This document shows, in pieces, positions 48,831-60,479 of a stretch of 64,000 nucleotides of DNA (position 1 is the first letter of the stretch; each line of letters opens with the position of its first letter). The stretch covers positions 113,552,930 through 113,616,929 of the forward strand of contig OX352762.1 in assembly GCA_947095585.1 (NCBI GenBank), given 5' to 3'. Under the pieces are notes generated by a model. That model saw nothing but the letters and a program-made list of their open reading frames with translations, was not told the origin of the DNA and made no database searches. The DNA is from Nephrocerus scutellatus (taxonomy: Eukaryota > Arthropoda > Insecta > Diptera > Pipunculidae). The position numbers were made by a program, and so were the translations under genes.

Positions 48831-51097
48831 GAAGATACCGCTGACACAGTATGCGATACAATAGAACCCGCTAGCCTAAAATGTCATAAAGGTGTTTTAA
48901 CCAAGAAGAACATGGCACAGAAAAGTGGATGAGAAATCTCGGCAGCTAGGCTTAGTTTAAATCTCAAAACACAAATTTTGTACTCACAGATTATTTGCTA
49001 TCAACTTGTGACTCGATTTTGTCTCAATATAAGTGAAATTAATCTATTTTATTCTCTGAATTTTTTACGTTCAGAATAAATCCGTTCACAAAGAAATTGA
49101 ATTGTGGACGGCGCAAAGCGTTGAAATGTAATTCAGTAACGCCCATTTTTTGAGATTGGAAAAGTGGGTATAACTTTTGCTGAAAATAGAATTCAATAAG
49201 ACTTATCTTTTACGGCCAGATGTAAAATATTTAGCAAATTTAGACTTAAAACTTTAAGAATAAAATTCATCCTTCAGTTCAATCTTTATCTAGAGTACTA
49301 CTGCCATAACTGGCTGGCTGTTAGTTGACTTATTCTACTCTGCACTTCTCCGATGAATAATTTTGAACAAACAGACGCAGAAGGCAATACTCGGTTGGTA
49401 AAATTTTTTAGATTTGTTATGTACAAGTCTTTTTAACTTAAATAACTATTTATTACTTTAAATAAACTACACAATTCAATACACTCAGCGAATCAAGTAG
49501 TCTACCAGACTATCAGCACAAAAGAATATAAAAACGAATATGTAATAGCATTATAAACTATTGACTATTGACAATTACTAGTACTACAATACATGAAGTA
49601 TGCATATAATATTCTATATTGGTGGAATTTAATGTTCCCGAATACTGGCGTATGCGACAAAATTTTAAAGTACATAAATGTCTGTACAAATCTAAAACCC
49701 TTGTAAGGTAAAGATTTTAAATATCGCACAGCACAGCTACAGCGAATTCATTTACCGATCAAATGCAGGAGGAATTTTTTAATCCGGAAATATGTACTAT
49801 TCCTTCCGTTGTGAGAGTCCAATTCACTTTTATATTTTCTCAAAGAACATACTTTGTATAGTGTGCTACCACAGCCCCACCAGATAAGAAACTTAAATGC
49901 TGGAAATAATATTTCAAGCTGTCAAGAAGTATTCTGTAAGCGAAGAGGTGTCTGTCTAAAGAAATACCGCTTGCAACCACTTGCCACCACTTGTGGCAAA
50001 GGTGTGCGTTTGCTGGTGATATCGCAGTCAAGTGGTTCCAATTTGACACGTCGTGACCCATGAATACATATACATATACTCTCGCCACCTATAACGAGTT
50101 GGCTTGTAGGCAAAGAAAAAAACCATTAGCTGTTGTGATTTATTTCGAGCGCAATAATTCAACATCCATCAAACTTTCAACGGCAACTACTACCTTCAAC
50201 CGCTGCTTTGAAATGCCAGCAGCCACTGCAGACATTACGAGGATGAATTTATATTTGACCTTTTTGCACTGTGCAATATCCCGTCAGGACTATGTATTTT
50301 CCGGCCACAATTTCTACAGTTGTATCTGTTTGCATTTGCATTTGGTTACAGTTGCCCGAAAAAGGAAGAATATTTGGATGTTTGAAATGTCAATTGGTAC
50401 CAACGTTTTGTGGTGCAGTGGTTGACCGGTTGATTTATATTTTCAGCTAAACACCCGACCTGTGAATTATCAGCATAAATCATCAGGTTGTATCCGTTTC
50501 TATTACACGTCAAGAAAGAGGATATCGAAATCGATTTTTATAAGTTGACATAATCCTTTGTGAATCGGTAATTGTTTCTTCTATAGAGACATAAAAGAAA
50601 ATCCCCGTCTTCCTAAAAACTTCGAAGACCCATTAAGAGACTAGTTCATAGCATTTATGAACATTTTAGTTAATACTATGTATGACTTATGACTATAATT
50701 AATAAAGTGTGTCCTTATACGGTCATCATTCTTCGCAATTAATTTTACTCATTGATTTTATTCCATTTCATAAATTATTATTAAACGCAAATGAGCTCGG
50801 AGCTATAAGGAGCGAAAGCGAGTAACCAGCGACAAGACCGAAAATGCCTATGCGACAAATCATGTGTTTTTATTTGGATAGTAAATTTGTAACTTTTCAA
50901 TTGTGTAGGACTGTAAGTAGATATCGATCGTCGTCCAAGATATTCTCACTGTCAATATGTTATTAGATTATTTGTTACTTAAGGAGTTCTTGCTGTGCTG
51001 TGTTAGTACGCTCCATTTCTTCCAAGAGTGTTTTTCAGCTATGCGTAAAGCTAGCTGCAGTTTCTTTAACATTACAATTCGCCTATAATAATAATAT
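48831..51097. other. No recognised gene
   Basis: AT-rich, with a better-balanced stretch at 49850-50450 carrying overlapping open frames (longest 121 codons, 50060-50425 plus) that I cannot assign. Confidence 0.35.
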
Positions 51098-51275
51098 GCG
51101 GCGCAATATAGCGTTGTGTTGTCCAGATCCTTCTTCACACATTGTGCGTGTAATAATTTTGCGCATTAAATATAATGGAAGGGATCTACAATTTAAAGCT
51201 ATATCCGGAATGTTAATTGAGAAGCTTTTTCTAACAGATACGAGTATTACGCTTGAATGTTTGTCAGACAATCGC
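51098..51275 (-). mobile_element. Partial copy of the tRNA-derived SINE (body only)
   Basis: The plus-strand order GCGGCGCAATATAGCGTTGT, GGAAGGGATCTACAATTTAA and AATTGAGAAGCTTTTTC repeats the body of the SINE at 26361-26510 with small changes. The tRNA-like head with A and B boxes is missing, so this copy lacks its promoter. Confidence 0.7.
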
Positions 51276-52101
51276 GATCATCTCATCTATACTCGCCATT
51301 AAATCATGGAAGAATCAAATTTATTATTATAATTATCAAAGTTAACGTTCGGTTGCGACAACTTTATATGTGCTCACTCCATCTTTCGGTTCATACTTTT
51401 CCCGATAAGTTTTGTATTCAGATAAACGAATAACTGAATGTCTGGTGGAGCATTTTGAGTCAACATTTATGCATTTCATAATGTGCCGAAGCTAACAAGA
51501 ATAAGAAACGCAATTAATGCCGAGAATTTTGAGTGTAAGTGAAGTCGTCCTGCGTTGATCTTAGGAGTTGGACATCGCTGTGACCAGTTTGTGATGAATT
51601 TTATGGAAGAACTTGAACCTACATCCTTATAAGATTTTAACCCAAGAACTGCAAGGTAACTTTAGTTTTCAGTGGGTGCTCTGAGTTAAATTTGGTGACC
51701 GTGTTTTCTCCAGAAATGGACCAGTCAATTTGCCGCCTCTTTTGTGTGATTGAACGCCTCTGTACTGTTTTCTTTGGGACTTTTTCAAGCCCACGGTCTT
51801 TGCTAATAATCCAAGACTTTAGGTGACCTAAAAAAAATTGGGTTCAGCCCATTTATAATGCAGCAGTTTCCGTGGGAGACATTTGAATGATATATATTCC
51901 TTAATGGTATGGTACTTTAACCAGAAATTAATATTCTCTTACACAAGCTCTTTTATTAAAAAAAATAAAATTTGGTAGTCTTACAACCAGCTTCTTCTTG
52001 ATAAATAGTTCTATGCTTATTGATCTTTAATATACAGAGCGATAAAAGACTTTTGGTTCCTTTTTGTTATTTAGATCAATGCGTCCTGGCAAAATCAGGG
52101 T
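51276..52101. other. No recognised feature
   Basis: AT-rich; nothing assignable. Confidence 0.35.
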
Positions 52102-52188
52102 ACACAACTGAGAAAGAAAGTGCTTCATTTCACAACAGCTTTTCAGCTAAAATAGCTTTTGTGAAATAAAGCACTTTCTCAGTTGTGT
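52102..52188. repeat. Long imperfect hairpin (about 40-nt arms)
   Basis: The left arm starts ACACAACTGAGAAAG and the right arm ends CTTTCTCAGTTGTGT. The arms continue through TGCTT-ATTTCACAA and AGCTTTT to a loop of about 5 nt near CAGCT. There is one 4-nt bulge (AAAG) in the left arm and a few mismatches. It could be a fold-back mobile element or a transcribed hairpin of pre-miRNA size (87 nt). No target duplication seen. Confidence 0.85.
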
Positions 52189-52644
52189 GTTGCTTTTTTG
52201 GTTTTCATACAATAGGTCTAAAGCATATGCAAATACTCCTACAATGTTATCAAAGCTTGCAATAGAATGTCGTAGATATTCAAAACTTCATAAAAGTCAG
52301 AAAAAGTTGGTAAAAGGTAATCTGGTAGTTTCTCTTTTATTTATCTGTACAATGCACGACTCTGTACGAATCTACCGAGAGATAATGGTAACTTTCATAG
52401 TTGGATATAAGCACTTCTTTCGATACAGGCATTTGCACTAACAGATGATATAGTGCTGCTTGCAAACTCAGAGAAAATCACGGAGGAAATTTCTTTCCAT
52501 ACTTCCAAGAAACACATTCTGGGTTCATTTAACTTACAATAGAACATCTAAAAAATAAAAGCTGTAACAGTTAGTAATGGAGAGTAATTAATGTGAGCGT
52601 AGATGTGGATCAAACAGTTGGAAATAAACACATATTTATAAGTA
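52189..52644. other. No recognised feature
   Basis: An 84-codon plus frame (52187-52441) partly overlaps the hairpin and resembles nothing known. Confidence 0.3.
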
Positions 52645-53012
52645 CTAGTTGTTAACCTGGCGTTACCCGAAACCCGCTGACCAGCAAAGAAAAGACACCG
52701 TCTAGACCCACCAAAAGCTAAAATAACAGGCGTTTTCTGGCTGCCCCTCACACCCTACTGACCCAACCAAACTGACCGCTCCCCACTTAAACCACCGCAC
52801 ACCATTGATCCCCACACCCACCTTCAGCCATTAAAAACAGCATTTTTTCAGTTTTTCCTGAATTTTACAAGTTTCTAATTTCCCAGAATCCTAAAATCTT
52901 CACCAAACTCATAACGAACATTTAAAAAATGGGACAAATCGGTCCTGCCGTTAAGCCGTGAAAAGGTATAAGACAGACAACGTTACTTTCACATTTATAA
53001 TATTAGTATAGA
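52645..53012 (-). mobile_element. Non-autonomous Helitron
   Basis: Read on the minus strand the 368-bp element begins TCTATACTAATATTATAAAT and ends GTTAACAACTAG. It starts with TC, ends with CTAG, and is flanked by A on the 5' side and T on the 3' side. These are the hallmarks of Helitron insertion between A and T without target duplication. The 5' end matches the insect Helitron terminus as I recall it. The 3' subterminal GGGTTTCGGGTAACGCC region is a degraded form of the usual GC-rich hairpin. The interior is strongly strand-skewed (C-rich on plus), with no gene. Confidence 0.8.
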
Positions 53013-53072
53013 TATAGAAGTATAGATATAGATTATCAAGGACACAGTAAGTTCGGAAAATGAATTAAAAGC

Positions 53073-53223
53073 AAAGAGTATAGAGATCTCAATACTCTTT
53101 GACACAAGCTAAAAATGCACTCACACAACTGACTGTGCAACCCAGTTCAATTGCGGAACCCATTAATTTTTGTATAAAAAATTTAGTTCTACTTCGTTCC
53201 TCTTGATATCTCTATACTCTTGG
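53073..53223. mobile_element. Stem-loop MITE with 9-bp flanking duplication
   Basis: Inverted arms AAGAGTATAGAGATCTCAA (53074-53092) and TTGATATCTCTATACTCTT (53203-53221) differ at one position. The 9-mer ATTAAAAGC occurs directly outside both ends (53064-53072 and 53224-53232). A 9-bp duplication is typical of Mutator-like elements. The interior is about 110 bp with no coding capacity. Confidence 0.75.
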
Positions 53224-53235
53224 ATTAAAAGCCAA

Positions 53236-53795
53236 GATTAAATGTTGGATGTTCTACTCGCAGACGTGGCCACCATGTATTTTGTTTTGATCTCATTTAT
53301 GTGCAGCCCAAGATTACGTGCCGCCTAATCGATCTGGATAAAAGCTAGCTATACAGCTGTTGGGTTTCTACTAACGATGTCAATATCGTCTGCGAAAGCC
53401 AGTATCTGAATGGACTTATTGAGGATACGCAGGCCAATCCATCCCCTTGTCGGAGCCCATTATAGATGATGATTGGGCTTGATAGAGATACGGATATTTA
53501 CTGTCAGTAAATATTTACTGTCGTGTCAGTTTACTTTGGATGCCGAATTCTCTCATGGCTTTATAAAGTTCAACTCAGGCTATTCTATCGTAGGCGGCTT
53601 TATAGTCTATAAAAATATGGTGTAGTTAGTTTTGAAACCTGCCTAAGGGTGTAATTCTAATAATTCGCCAGTCTTCTGGCATCGCTTCTTCCTCCCATAC
53701 TTGCACCATTATTTCATGAATTGCTTGGTGTAATGTGAGGCCTACTATTTTTATCAGTTCCGCTGGGATCCCATCTGATCCCGGGGCCTTATAAG
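53236..53795 (-). pseudogene. RTE-A LINE RT fragment
   Basis: Collinear on the minus strand with 35490-35960 and then with the finger region (PGSDGIPAELIK upstream, AIHEIMVQVWEEEAMPEDWR-like). The catalytic neighbourhood is present as a readable stretch SIQILAFADDIDIV, so motif C reads FADD here. The motif-B region has a 13-bp local repeat, ATATTTACTGTCA, around 53510. Truncated at both ends, with frameshifts. Confidence 0.88.
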
Positions 53796-55754
53796 ACAGA
53801 ATAAATCCTTAGTTAATTCAAGATTGTAGTTTCTTTCAGAATCTGGTTTAATTGTGGCAGATATACGATGAATTTGACAAAATCTAAATTTGGCGATAAT
53901 TCTCTGAGTTTCTCCTGAGAAATAAGGAGTGAGCTAAAATACAGAGAATTTTTCAATTAGTCAGTTTATTTGAGAAAGGATTTTTGTCTTCATTATAATT
54001 AAGTTTAGCTTAAAACTAAAAGCCGCCTTAACAGTAAACTATCATTAGCCTCAAAGCTGCGTACATATTATATCAAATTAACAAATAAAATATGATAAGG
54101 GGAAGAGAAGCCCTCGATATAACGGAAAAAAGAAAGTCTCAGTTTTTTCCAATTTTTCTTGAAATCCACCATGTTACCCACCTGTCGTCTGTTGAATAAT
54201 TCCACATTACTGACGGGCATCCAAAACCATATAACGCTATCGATGTTCTAATTAAAATGTAACGTTAGTTACGTTTGCATTCCTTAGCTTGGGATTTAAC
54301 CAGTAAGGTATCCTGTTTCTGTTTTATTTTTATGTTTTCTAAATGGAAAATTCTTTCGCGAACAGTGGCATCCAAATCCCCCGTCATTCATGGTTTCATC
54401 GAACAGAATTAAAAAAAAAAGATCGAGGTTTCACCAACTTTTATGTCGACCACCGCTTGCCAAGCAGTCTGTCGGTTGTGGGTACATTATCATATTCGCT
54501 ATTGATACCATAGACCAGTCATAAACAGACACTATGCCACACACACACATACCATACTCACGCGAACGGGATTGCAAATGATTTTTCTGCTTCTTGCATC
54601 TCTTGACTGCTTTGGTGTTGGAATAACTCTGCAGAGCACTTGAAATTGGAATTTACACCCCACCCCACCAGACACACAAATACAAACTTACATACACATT
54701 GAACTATGCAGAACCCGCAGCTCTGACGTTTTACAAAGCATCTAGCATCACTCGAACAAACCCCCAAAAGTCACGGTCTTCAGTGGATTACACCAACTGT
54801 GCTGCTGAAGAACGAAATTGAACTGGGAATTTGGGATATACGGAATAAGCTCTTAATGAGCATAGAATAATACGCTTAATACAGAAAAACCCACACACAC
54901 ACACACATGCAGTAATATATAGATAGATCACGAAAAGTACTTTGGGCGTTATAAACGATTCTACGACAGTATATACGCATCCCATAAATGGAATTCTTTC
55001 GGATCTCCATTACGTTCCATTGTTTCTCGTGCGGCTTTTCTACAAACAAACATACGTATGTTCAGGCATCTCTATGTCAACTGCATTAACTCGTATTCTT
55101 CACTGTTTGGTAAATGTTCAAAATGTCTCGCTCTCGTTATAAACTTTTTGGCTTTGCCATATCGTTGGTGGTATCTTCATTGAGTCTTGTGGTTGGCACT
55201 TGGCAGAGAATTGACCCAGTTAAAGAATGAATAATAAATAGCTTTAGTCAAATGTTCTTTGTCTTTTCTATTATCGCTGACAATTCTTAAACATAATTGA
55301 ACATAATTTTTAATGAACTCTGTGGAAATTCCGCTTAGTTGAGTCAAAAAGGAAATAATGTCAACTAGAACGAAGAAAATATCTTTATACTAAAAGCGGC
55401 TTTTTGTATATTTCTCCATTTTTTTCTCCAGTTAATCTTTGTTGAGAATAGTCATATTATTGTTTCAGGACTTAGTTATTTAGTCAATTTCAATCATCAT
55501 AAACAAGGGTTGCTTGACTTAACGCCCGATGATGCGAAAATTAAGAGATAGTTTCTCTTCTCAGTAAAAATTTAAGAATCGTCAATGTTAAAGTATTATT
55601 TGACTTTAGTATTAACTAATAATTTAGAGTTTTAAATGGGAGCAAACGACTCAAGGTTTATAACTCAATTTTTGAAAAGTAAAAGCCTGATTTTTTCAGC
55701 AATATGAGATATCTTTCTGCAATCGATCAACAATCTCATTCTTGTATTAAATGA
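53796..55754. other. No recognised gene
   Basis: A (CA)n microsatellite at 54891-54907 and a CA-rich patch at 54538-54550. The balanced-composition DNA at 54420-55200 has short open frames only. Confidence 0.35.
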
Positions 55755-56690
55755 AGTTGAGTCGATGACTAGATGATTCTATTATATGCGCTACTAACTA
55801 ATTTTCGTAACAATATTTACACAAATTTAAATGTAAATCGTAAATTTGCTGGTCTTTTCATTGAAGTTACTAAAGCTTCTGATACGGTAAATCATGACTT
55901 GTTGCTAGAAAAGTTATTTAAAGCTGGCTTTCGTGGAAAACCGTTCGACATTCTGAACTCATATCTTTCGTCTCGCCCTCAATCGGTTCAATTAATGGCT
56001 TCTTAAGTGGTATCGAATACATTAACTGCGGTCTCCCACAAGTTTCTGAATTAGATCCAATTTTGTTTCTAGTTTATGTAAACTCTCAATGGAAATGTTG
56101 TCGCCTTTGCTGATGATATTGCTTTTACTTATCATGCTGATATGTTGTAGATTACCGATGAATTATTTACCTTAAAAAAATGGTTCGGTATTCAAAGCAT
56201 GGTGCTCAGCACTAAAACTCATTTTATGCCGTCTGTTATTTGAAATCAAATTGATAATACCCCTAGGCAAATTACTGTTCACTCATCTCATTGTAGGTTC
56301 AACATATGCAATGCGTAAAAATTTAAAAAGTTGAAATATTTAAATATTTGGGGATAGTAATCGATACAAAACTTTTCGTAGATGCTCGAATGCTTGCCCT
56401 GCGATATTTATATGTATAAAAGGTGTTAAAGATATTCTTTATAAGAGGAGGCTATGAAAGGGTAATGATTAACAAGAGGTACCCTTTCCGTATCAATAGT
56501 CGTTGCATAACTGATTTCACTAGAAATGAATACTGTACCCAGTTTTACCTTTTTATAGCTCCTAAGCAATTTAATATGTTACCACCTGATCTCAGATCAA
56601 TATCATCCAAATCTATCTTTTTGAGAGGAGTAAAGAATGGCTTTTCTTATTCAATGATCATAGTGTAGTGGGTTGGTGTGATAATATGAG
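55755..56690 (+). pseudogene. CR1-type LINE RT remnant
   Basis: The plus strand reads FAGLFIEVTKASDTVNHDLL (motif A, usual LFIDVTKAFDTV), LEKLFKAGFRG, LNSYLSSRPQSVQ, then across frameshifts NGNVVAFADDIAFTY (motif C as FADD), KKWFGIQSMVLSTKTHFM, and a C-terminal INSRCITDFTRNEYCTQFY-like block to the end of the ORF. Motif B is partly deleted. It differs in sequence from the minus-strand CR1/Jockey-type copy at 42770-44830. Confidence 0.85.
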
Positions 56691-56746
56691 CAAAACCATA
56701 CCAGAGCACTCCGACTGTCGGTCCATTGTACTTGTTCCCAGTGAGT

Positions 56747-57375
56747 TTAATATTTAAATCTGTTCGTTACCTTAAGATAGCGAAGGACTTGATCTAGTGT
56801 CAACGGCCGAAGTTCTTCGATCGTTATTATATCCCTTTCAAAAACGTTCTCCTTAGAATTCTCATCTAAGACCCATCCTGCACCAGTTCCTTCATCGGTA
56901 AGAGAACCATCAGTGTAGAATATGGGTTCGAATTCCCTAAGGATCTCAGTTGAATTTTTCCTACTTTCCCTGCTAGGGTATTGAACTTTATATCCTCTTG
57001 TGAAAATAAGAAATTGTAATATACTGTTCACAGGCATCAAAAGCGTAGGAATTTGTTCCGAAACCTTTTGGAATATATTTCCATGCCCACTCTTATGCTC
57101 ATAATGCCACCCCTTATTCTTATTCTTAATCATTTCTTCTTATTCGACATTCTTTTTACGATGTCGACAGATAGCTTTTACCGCTTCTATCTGAATAACT
57201 ATATCCAGAGGTGGCAGATTTAGCAGTGTATTGAGGTCACCGGCCGATGTAGAGCGCATTGCACCAGTTATTCCCAGGCAGACGACTCTTAGCCATTTTC
57301 AGACATTTTCTTGACCACCAAACTACTGCCGCATATCTAAGAATGGATCTGATTATCGTTAAGTATAACCAGTGT
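56747..57375 (-). pseudogene. R1-type LINE thumb and RNase H fragment
   Basis: The minus strand from 57375 has a thumb region (SLVVKKMSENG, SAWE-LVQCA, LNLPPLDI-like blocks). An open frame 56747-57133 follows with EPIFYTDGSLTDEGTGAGWV then LDEN, the first catalytic block (YTDGS) of RNase H. Truncated both ends; the 3' part of RNase H is missing. Confidence 0.8.
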
Positions 57376-57930
57376 ACCATTTTCGGACTCAACTCACAAA
57401 GGAGAAATAACAAAGAAAAAATTTACCGAGGTAAGTGTTTGTTTAAAAAGCTAAGGTAGTTTAACCTTTAATTGTAAAATATTAAGAAGCACATGCTGTA
57501 CTTTTGGCTAATAATTTTGGTATTTGATTAATGCTCCTTCTTATCTTGTTAGTTAACTAAAGATGTTGTGTTTTTCAGATAGAGACTTCATCAATTACCG
57601 AATGTGGAAATCTAAATAAGGTTTTATCTGATAATAGTGAGCAAGATGAAAATGGTAGGCATACAACTAACCTGCACCAATCAAATACTATTACCAATTT
57701 TAAATATGGAAGAAGAAATAATTCCTGAAGAAGTTATAGTGGGTCAAAAACAAAACTCAAGAAAGAGGGTAAAAAAGAAAAATTTTGTGCTAAAAATGTT
57801 AATGTGCTTAAAAATGTTCAAATGAAAGTAAATAAAGGAGAGTCATATACAACCAAATCATGGAAACTAGTGGGTGAAAAACTTTAAAAACTGGCTGTGG
57901 TGATAAATGCAGGCTTTTTTTGTAAAACAA
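57376..57930 (+). pseudogene. Possible spliced coding relic, unassigned
   Basis: A reading frame ends at GAG/GTAAGT (57430) and resumes after TTGTGTTTTTCAG (57578) in frame: KGEITKKKFTE joins IETSSITECGNLNKVLSDNS and EQDENGRHTTN, to a stop near 57725. The 149-bp gap has a canonical donor, acceptor and pyrimidine tract. A shifted frame further on reads VQMKVNKGESYTTKSWKLVG followed by EKL and a Cys-containing stretch. That pattern resembles the N-terminal part of an insect transposase family I cannot name. It may be a DNA-transposon exon pair. Low confidence. Confidence 0.3.
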
Positions 57931-58181
57931 TCTTAGCCCTAGTGGCTGATATTGCGACATAAAAACATCTATTGTATAATAGAGTGTAACTTAACAAAGA
58001 GACCTGCTAACTAACTAATGTACCGGTTGACTGACACGAAGTGTTACCAACTTCAGACTGTCATTGCTGTCAAACCAGTGATGACAGAGCGCTCAAATTT
58101 ACACTAATGACAGTTCATTCCATTGTTTACACGCGTTTAAAAGCATTTAAGTGGGAAATATTCAGAAAAAAGTTATCCGCA

Positions 58182-58691
58182 ATGGAATTCAAGCGTAATA
58201 GTGTGATTGCTCTATTGTTGTTTCCAGCCAAATTGTTAACCAGATGTTTTAAATCTGCATGTGAATAAAATATTTGTGTATCGCACCATAAATCGTTATA
58301 ACGATACTGGCAGCATTGCAAAACGTCATGGTGGTGGACCGAAACGTACTGCAATCGCCGGATATCATTCGGAAGGTGAAGGCCAAATTGACTCGGAATC
58401 CGCGCCGTAGCGGCAGAAAAATGGCTCGTGAGGCGAACATTTTGCCCGAACGGATGCAGTACATATTGAAAGATCATCTTGGACTAAAGGTCTTGAAATT
58501 CATTGGAAATTTCAACAGGACTCGGCTCCGAGTCATAAAGCGCGCGTCAATCAAGATTGGCTGAGAAACAACGTTCCGCGGTTCATTTCCACTGCCCAAT
58601 CAAAATACCGGATACAAATCCGCTAGATTTCTCAGTTTGCGGTATTTTAAAGAGCCAGGTTGGGACAAAAAAATACCAAGGTGTCGATCAT
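58182..58691 (+). pseudogene. Tc1/mariner transposase relic, internally deleted
   Basis: ATG at 58182 begins MEFKRNSVIALLL, a helix-turn-helix start. It continues in a second frame with NKIFVYRTINRYNDTGSIAK and RHGGGPKR, then PDIIRKVKAKLTRNPRRSGR followed by KMAREANILPERMQYILKDH (second helix-turn-helix). It jumps to KFQQDSAPSHKARVNQDWLR followed by NNVPRFISTAQ (second catalytic D) and SPD-type IPDTNPLDFSVCGIL (third D region). The segment with the first catalytic aspartate is deleted. No terminal repeats were found. Confidence 0.88.
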
Positions 58692-58740
58692 GGAAAATGC
58701 GTCCCTTAACCAAATCAATGCTGGACATTCATTCATTCAG
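58692..58740 (-). mobile_element. Short family W (R1-type LINE) scrap
   Basis: TGGAAAATGCGTCCCTTAAC followed by a TGCTGGACATTCA stretch matches 38350-38396 (ATGAAAAATGCGTCTTCTTA, TGCTGGGCATTCA). It sits directly at the end of the mariner relic. Only about 45 bp. Confidence 0.45.
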
Positions 58741-58762
58741 TACCTGATTCCAGATTCCAAAC

Positions 58763-59122
58763 CGTCCAAACCGGTTTTTCTGCTATATCGAGAGAGAGAA
58801 GCAGAAATGTGAGAATGTGTGTTCGCTGTGACTGCAGTAAATAACAAAGAAATTAATTTTTCACGCGTCCAAACCGGTTTTTCTGCTAAATCGAGAGAGA
58901 AGCAGAAATCACAAACGACAAACAAAAGAGAATTCTTGCTCATGCGCAATGTGTTCGCTGAGATTGTAGTAAACAACAAAAGACGTTTATATCATAACAT
59001 AACTAGTGTTGTTATGGGCTACTTTCGAGGCTAGTTTATAGCGTACGAAACAGTCACTTTCGTCTATGGGCGTGTGAAAATTAAATTAAAACCAATTGCG
59101 TTTGTTAAAATATTAGTATAGA
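58763..59122 (-). mobile_element. Helitron-like end with internal minisatellite
   Basis: On the minus strand a second TCTATACTAATATTTTAACA terminus begins at 59122, preceded by A, as in the Helitron at 53012. Further inside are two diverged tandem units of about 103 bp. They start at 58763 and 58866 with CGTCCAAACCGGTTTTTCTG, each with a CGAGAGAGA-AGCAGAAAT block and a GTGTTCGCTG block. Small non-autonomous Helitrons of flies often carry such internal repeats. A CTAG at 59003-59006 followed by T is a possible internal or true 3' end; the outer 3' end is uncertain. Confidence 0.5.
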
Positions 59123-60479
59123 TAACACTCAATTATTTAGAACTTTATAGATTTGACAAAATACTTTAAATTCAATGAAATAATTGTTAGTTTTTATGTT
59201 TTCCGCTCAATATAATAAGAGCTCAAGAATTTGTTTTTTTGTATAAGAAATTATTTTTTTTTTCTCTTATTTTCTGACGATACTTCAAAGTACTGTCTTC
59301 AGTAACAATAGAAATATTTTTAAATTAAAATAACATAGACTAATTAAAATAGACAAAATATTCATGTAAAAATACCAAAAAAGTGACAAAAAATGTAGCT
59401 CCCTTGTTGCCGGGAGTTAAGCTGATTCACATTAAAAGTTATAGCTGCATTTTCAATTTTACAAAGTTTTAGGCCAAATGGAAAATTGCCACATTAAATG
59501 GAATTTTTTATTGTGCTGTAGTAATAGCTGGCTGTTGGGCAATTGAGCATTTTTGTAAATTTCGTAAATCGGTAAAAATAATTCATTCCATACTCAAATC
59601 ACCATGCATATTCATTTGCAAATGATCCCAAACATCAGGACACATTCACAAAAAAATTGCTCGTTGAATACTCACACACGCAACTACTCGTACTCATTTT
59701 GATTGAGCCCAATAAAAGTGATGGTATTTGCTGGCTGTTCAGAAAAAACACGGCAGGTATTTTCTACCTAAACGACAACTATGAGTAACTAACTACTAAG
59801 CTTTCCATTGTTTATTTAATTGTATTCTCTCACGGTTTTTATTCAATAAAACGACTGCCTCGAACATCACATTAAAAAACGTGTACGGCTCGCACAATAT
59901 AGCCCTGTATCAATTTCAATTTATCTCACTTCGGAATTTGGGGAGTCTGGTGCAATGTCATTTTTTTATTCTGTCTATTGGGATCAATTGTAGGGAATCA
60001 GCGGGTTATAAACCAGAGAAACCTATTATATGGCCTATTTTGAACGCTTTTCATTGTTATAATAATTTAGGTGGGTAAACTTTTTATATTTTCAAATTGT
60101 TTACTTGGTTAAGAATTTATTCCTCACAAACATTGTTGACATATTTTATAACAAAAAAGGTGCGTGTCAGCTCCGACGCGCGATTGGAGTTTACTCCTTA
60201 AGAACCGATTTTCATATATAATACTCGACACACGCAACGCGTTACACGCGTCCTAAATTACGTCATGGTAAGCCGAGCGCTATCCAATTGTTTTTAAACA
60301 TAAAATTCTGACTAGTAGAAGCCGATATACACCAGTTCCTATTTTCCATGCATTACACGCGGCACACACGACGCGCGACAGGCATCACACGCGTAATATC
60401 AAAAATTTTGTATGAGATCTAGCTCTCTAGGTCGTGTGAAAGGTCAAAAACTAACGACTTTTTGTTAAGGCTTTCATTT
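59123..60479. other. No recognised gene; CpG-rich ACACGCG cluster at 60160-60410
   Basis: AT-rich except 60160-60410, where GACGCGCG, ACACGCAACGCGTTACACGC, TTACACGCGGCACACACGAC and ATCACACGCG recur. This lies just 3' of the piggyBac relic on its own strand and may be its terminal region, or a separate element. Confidence 0.4.

Noticed and set aside
50060..50425. 121-codon open frame as a host gene
   Set aside because: Overlaps other frames on both strands, has no domain resemblance, and no splice context is visible.
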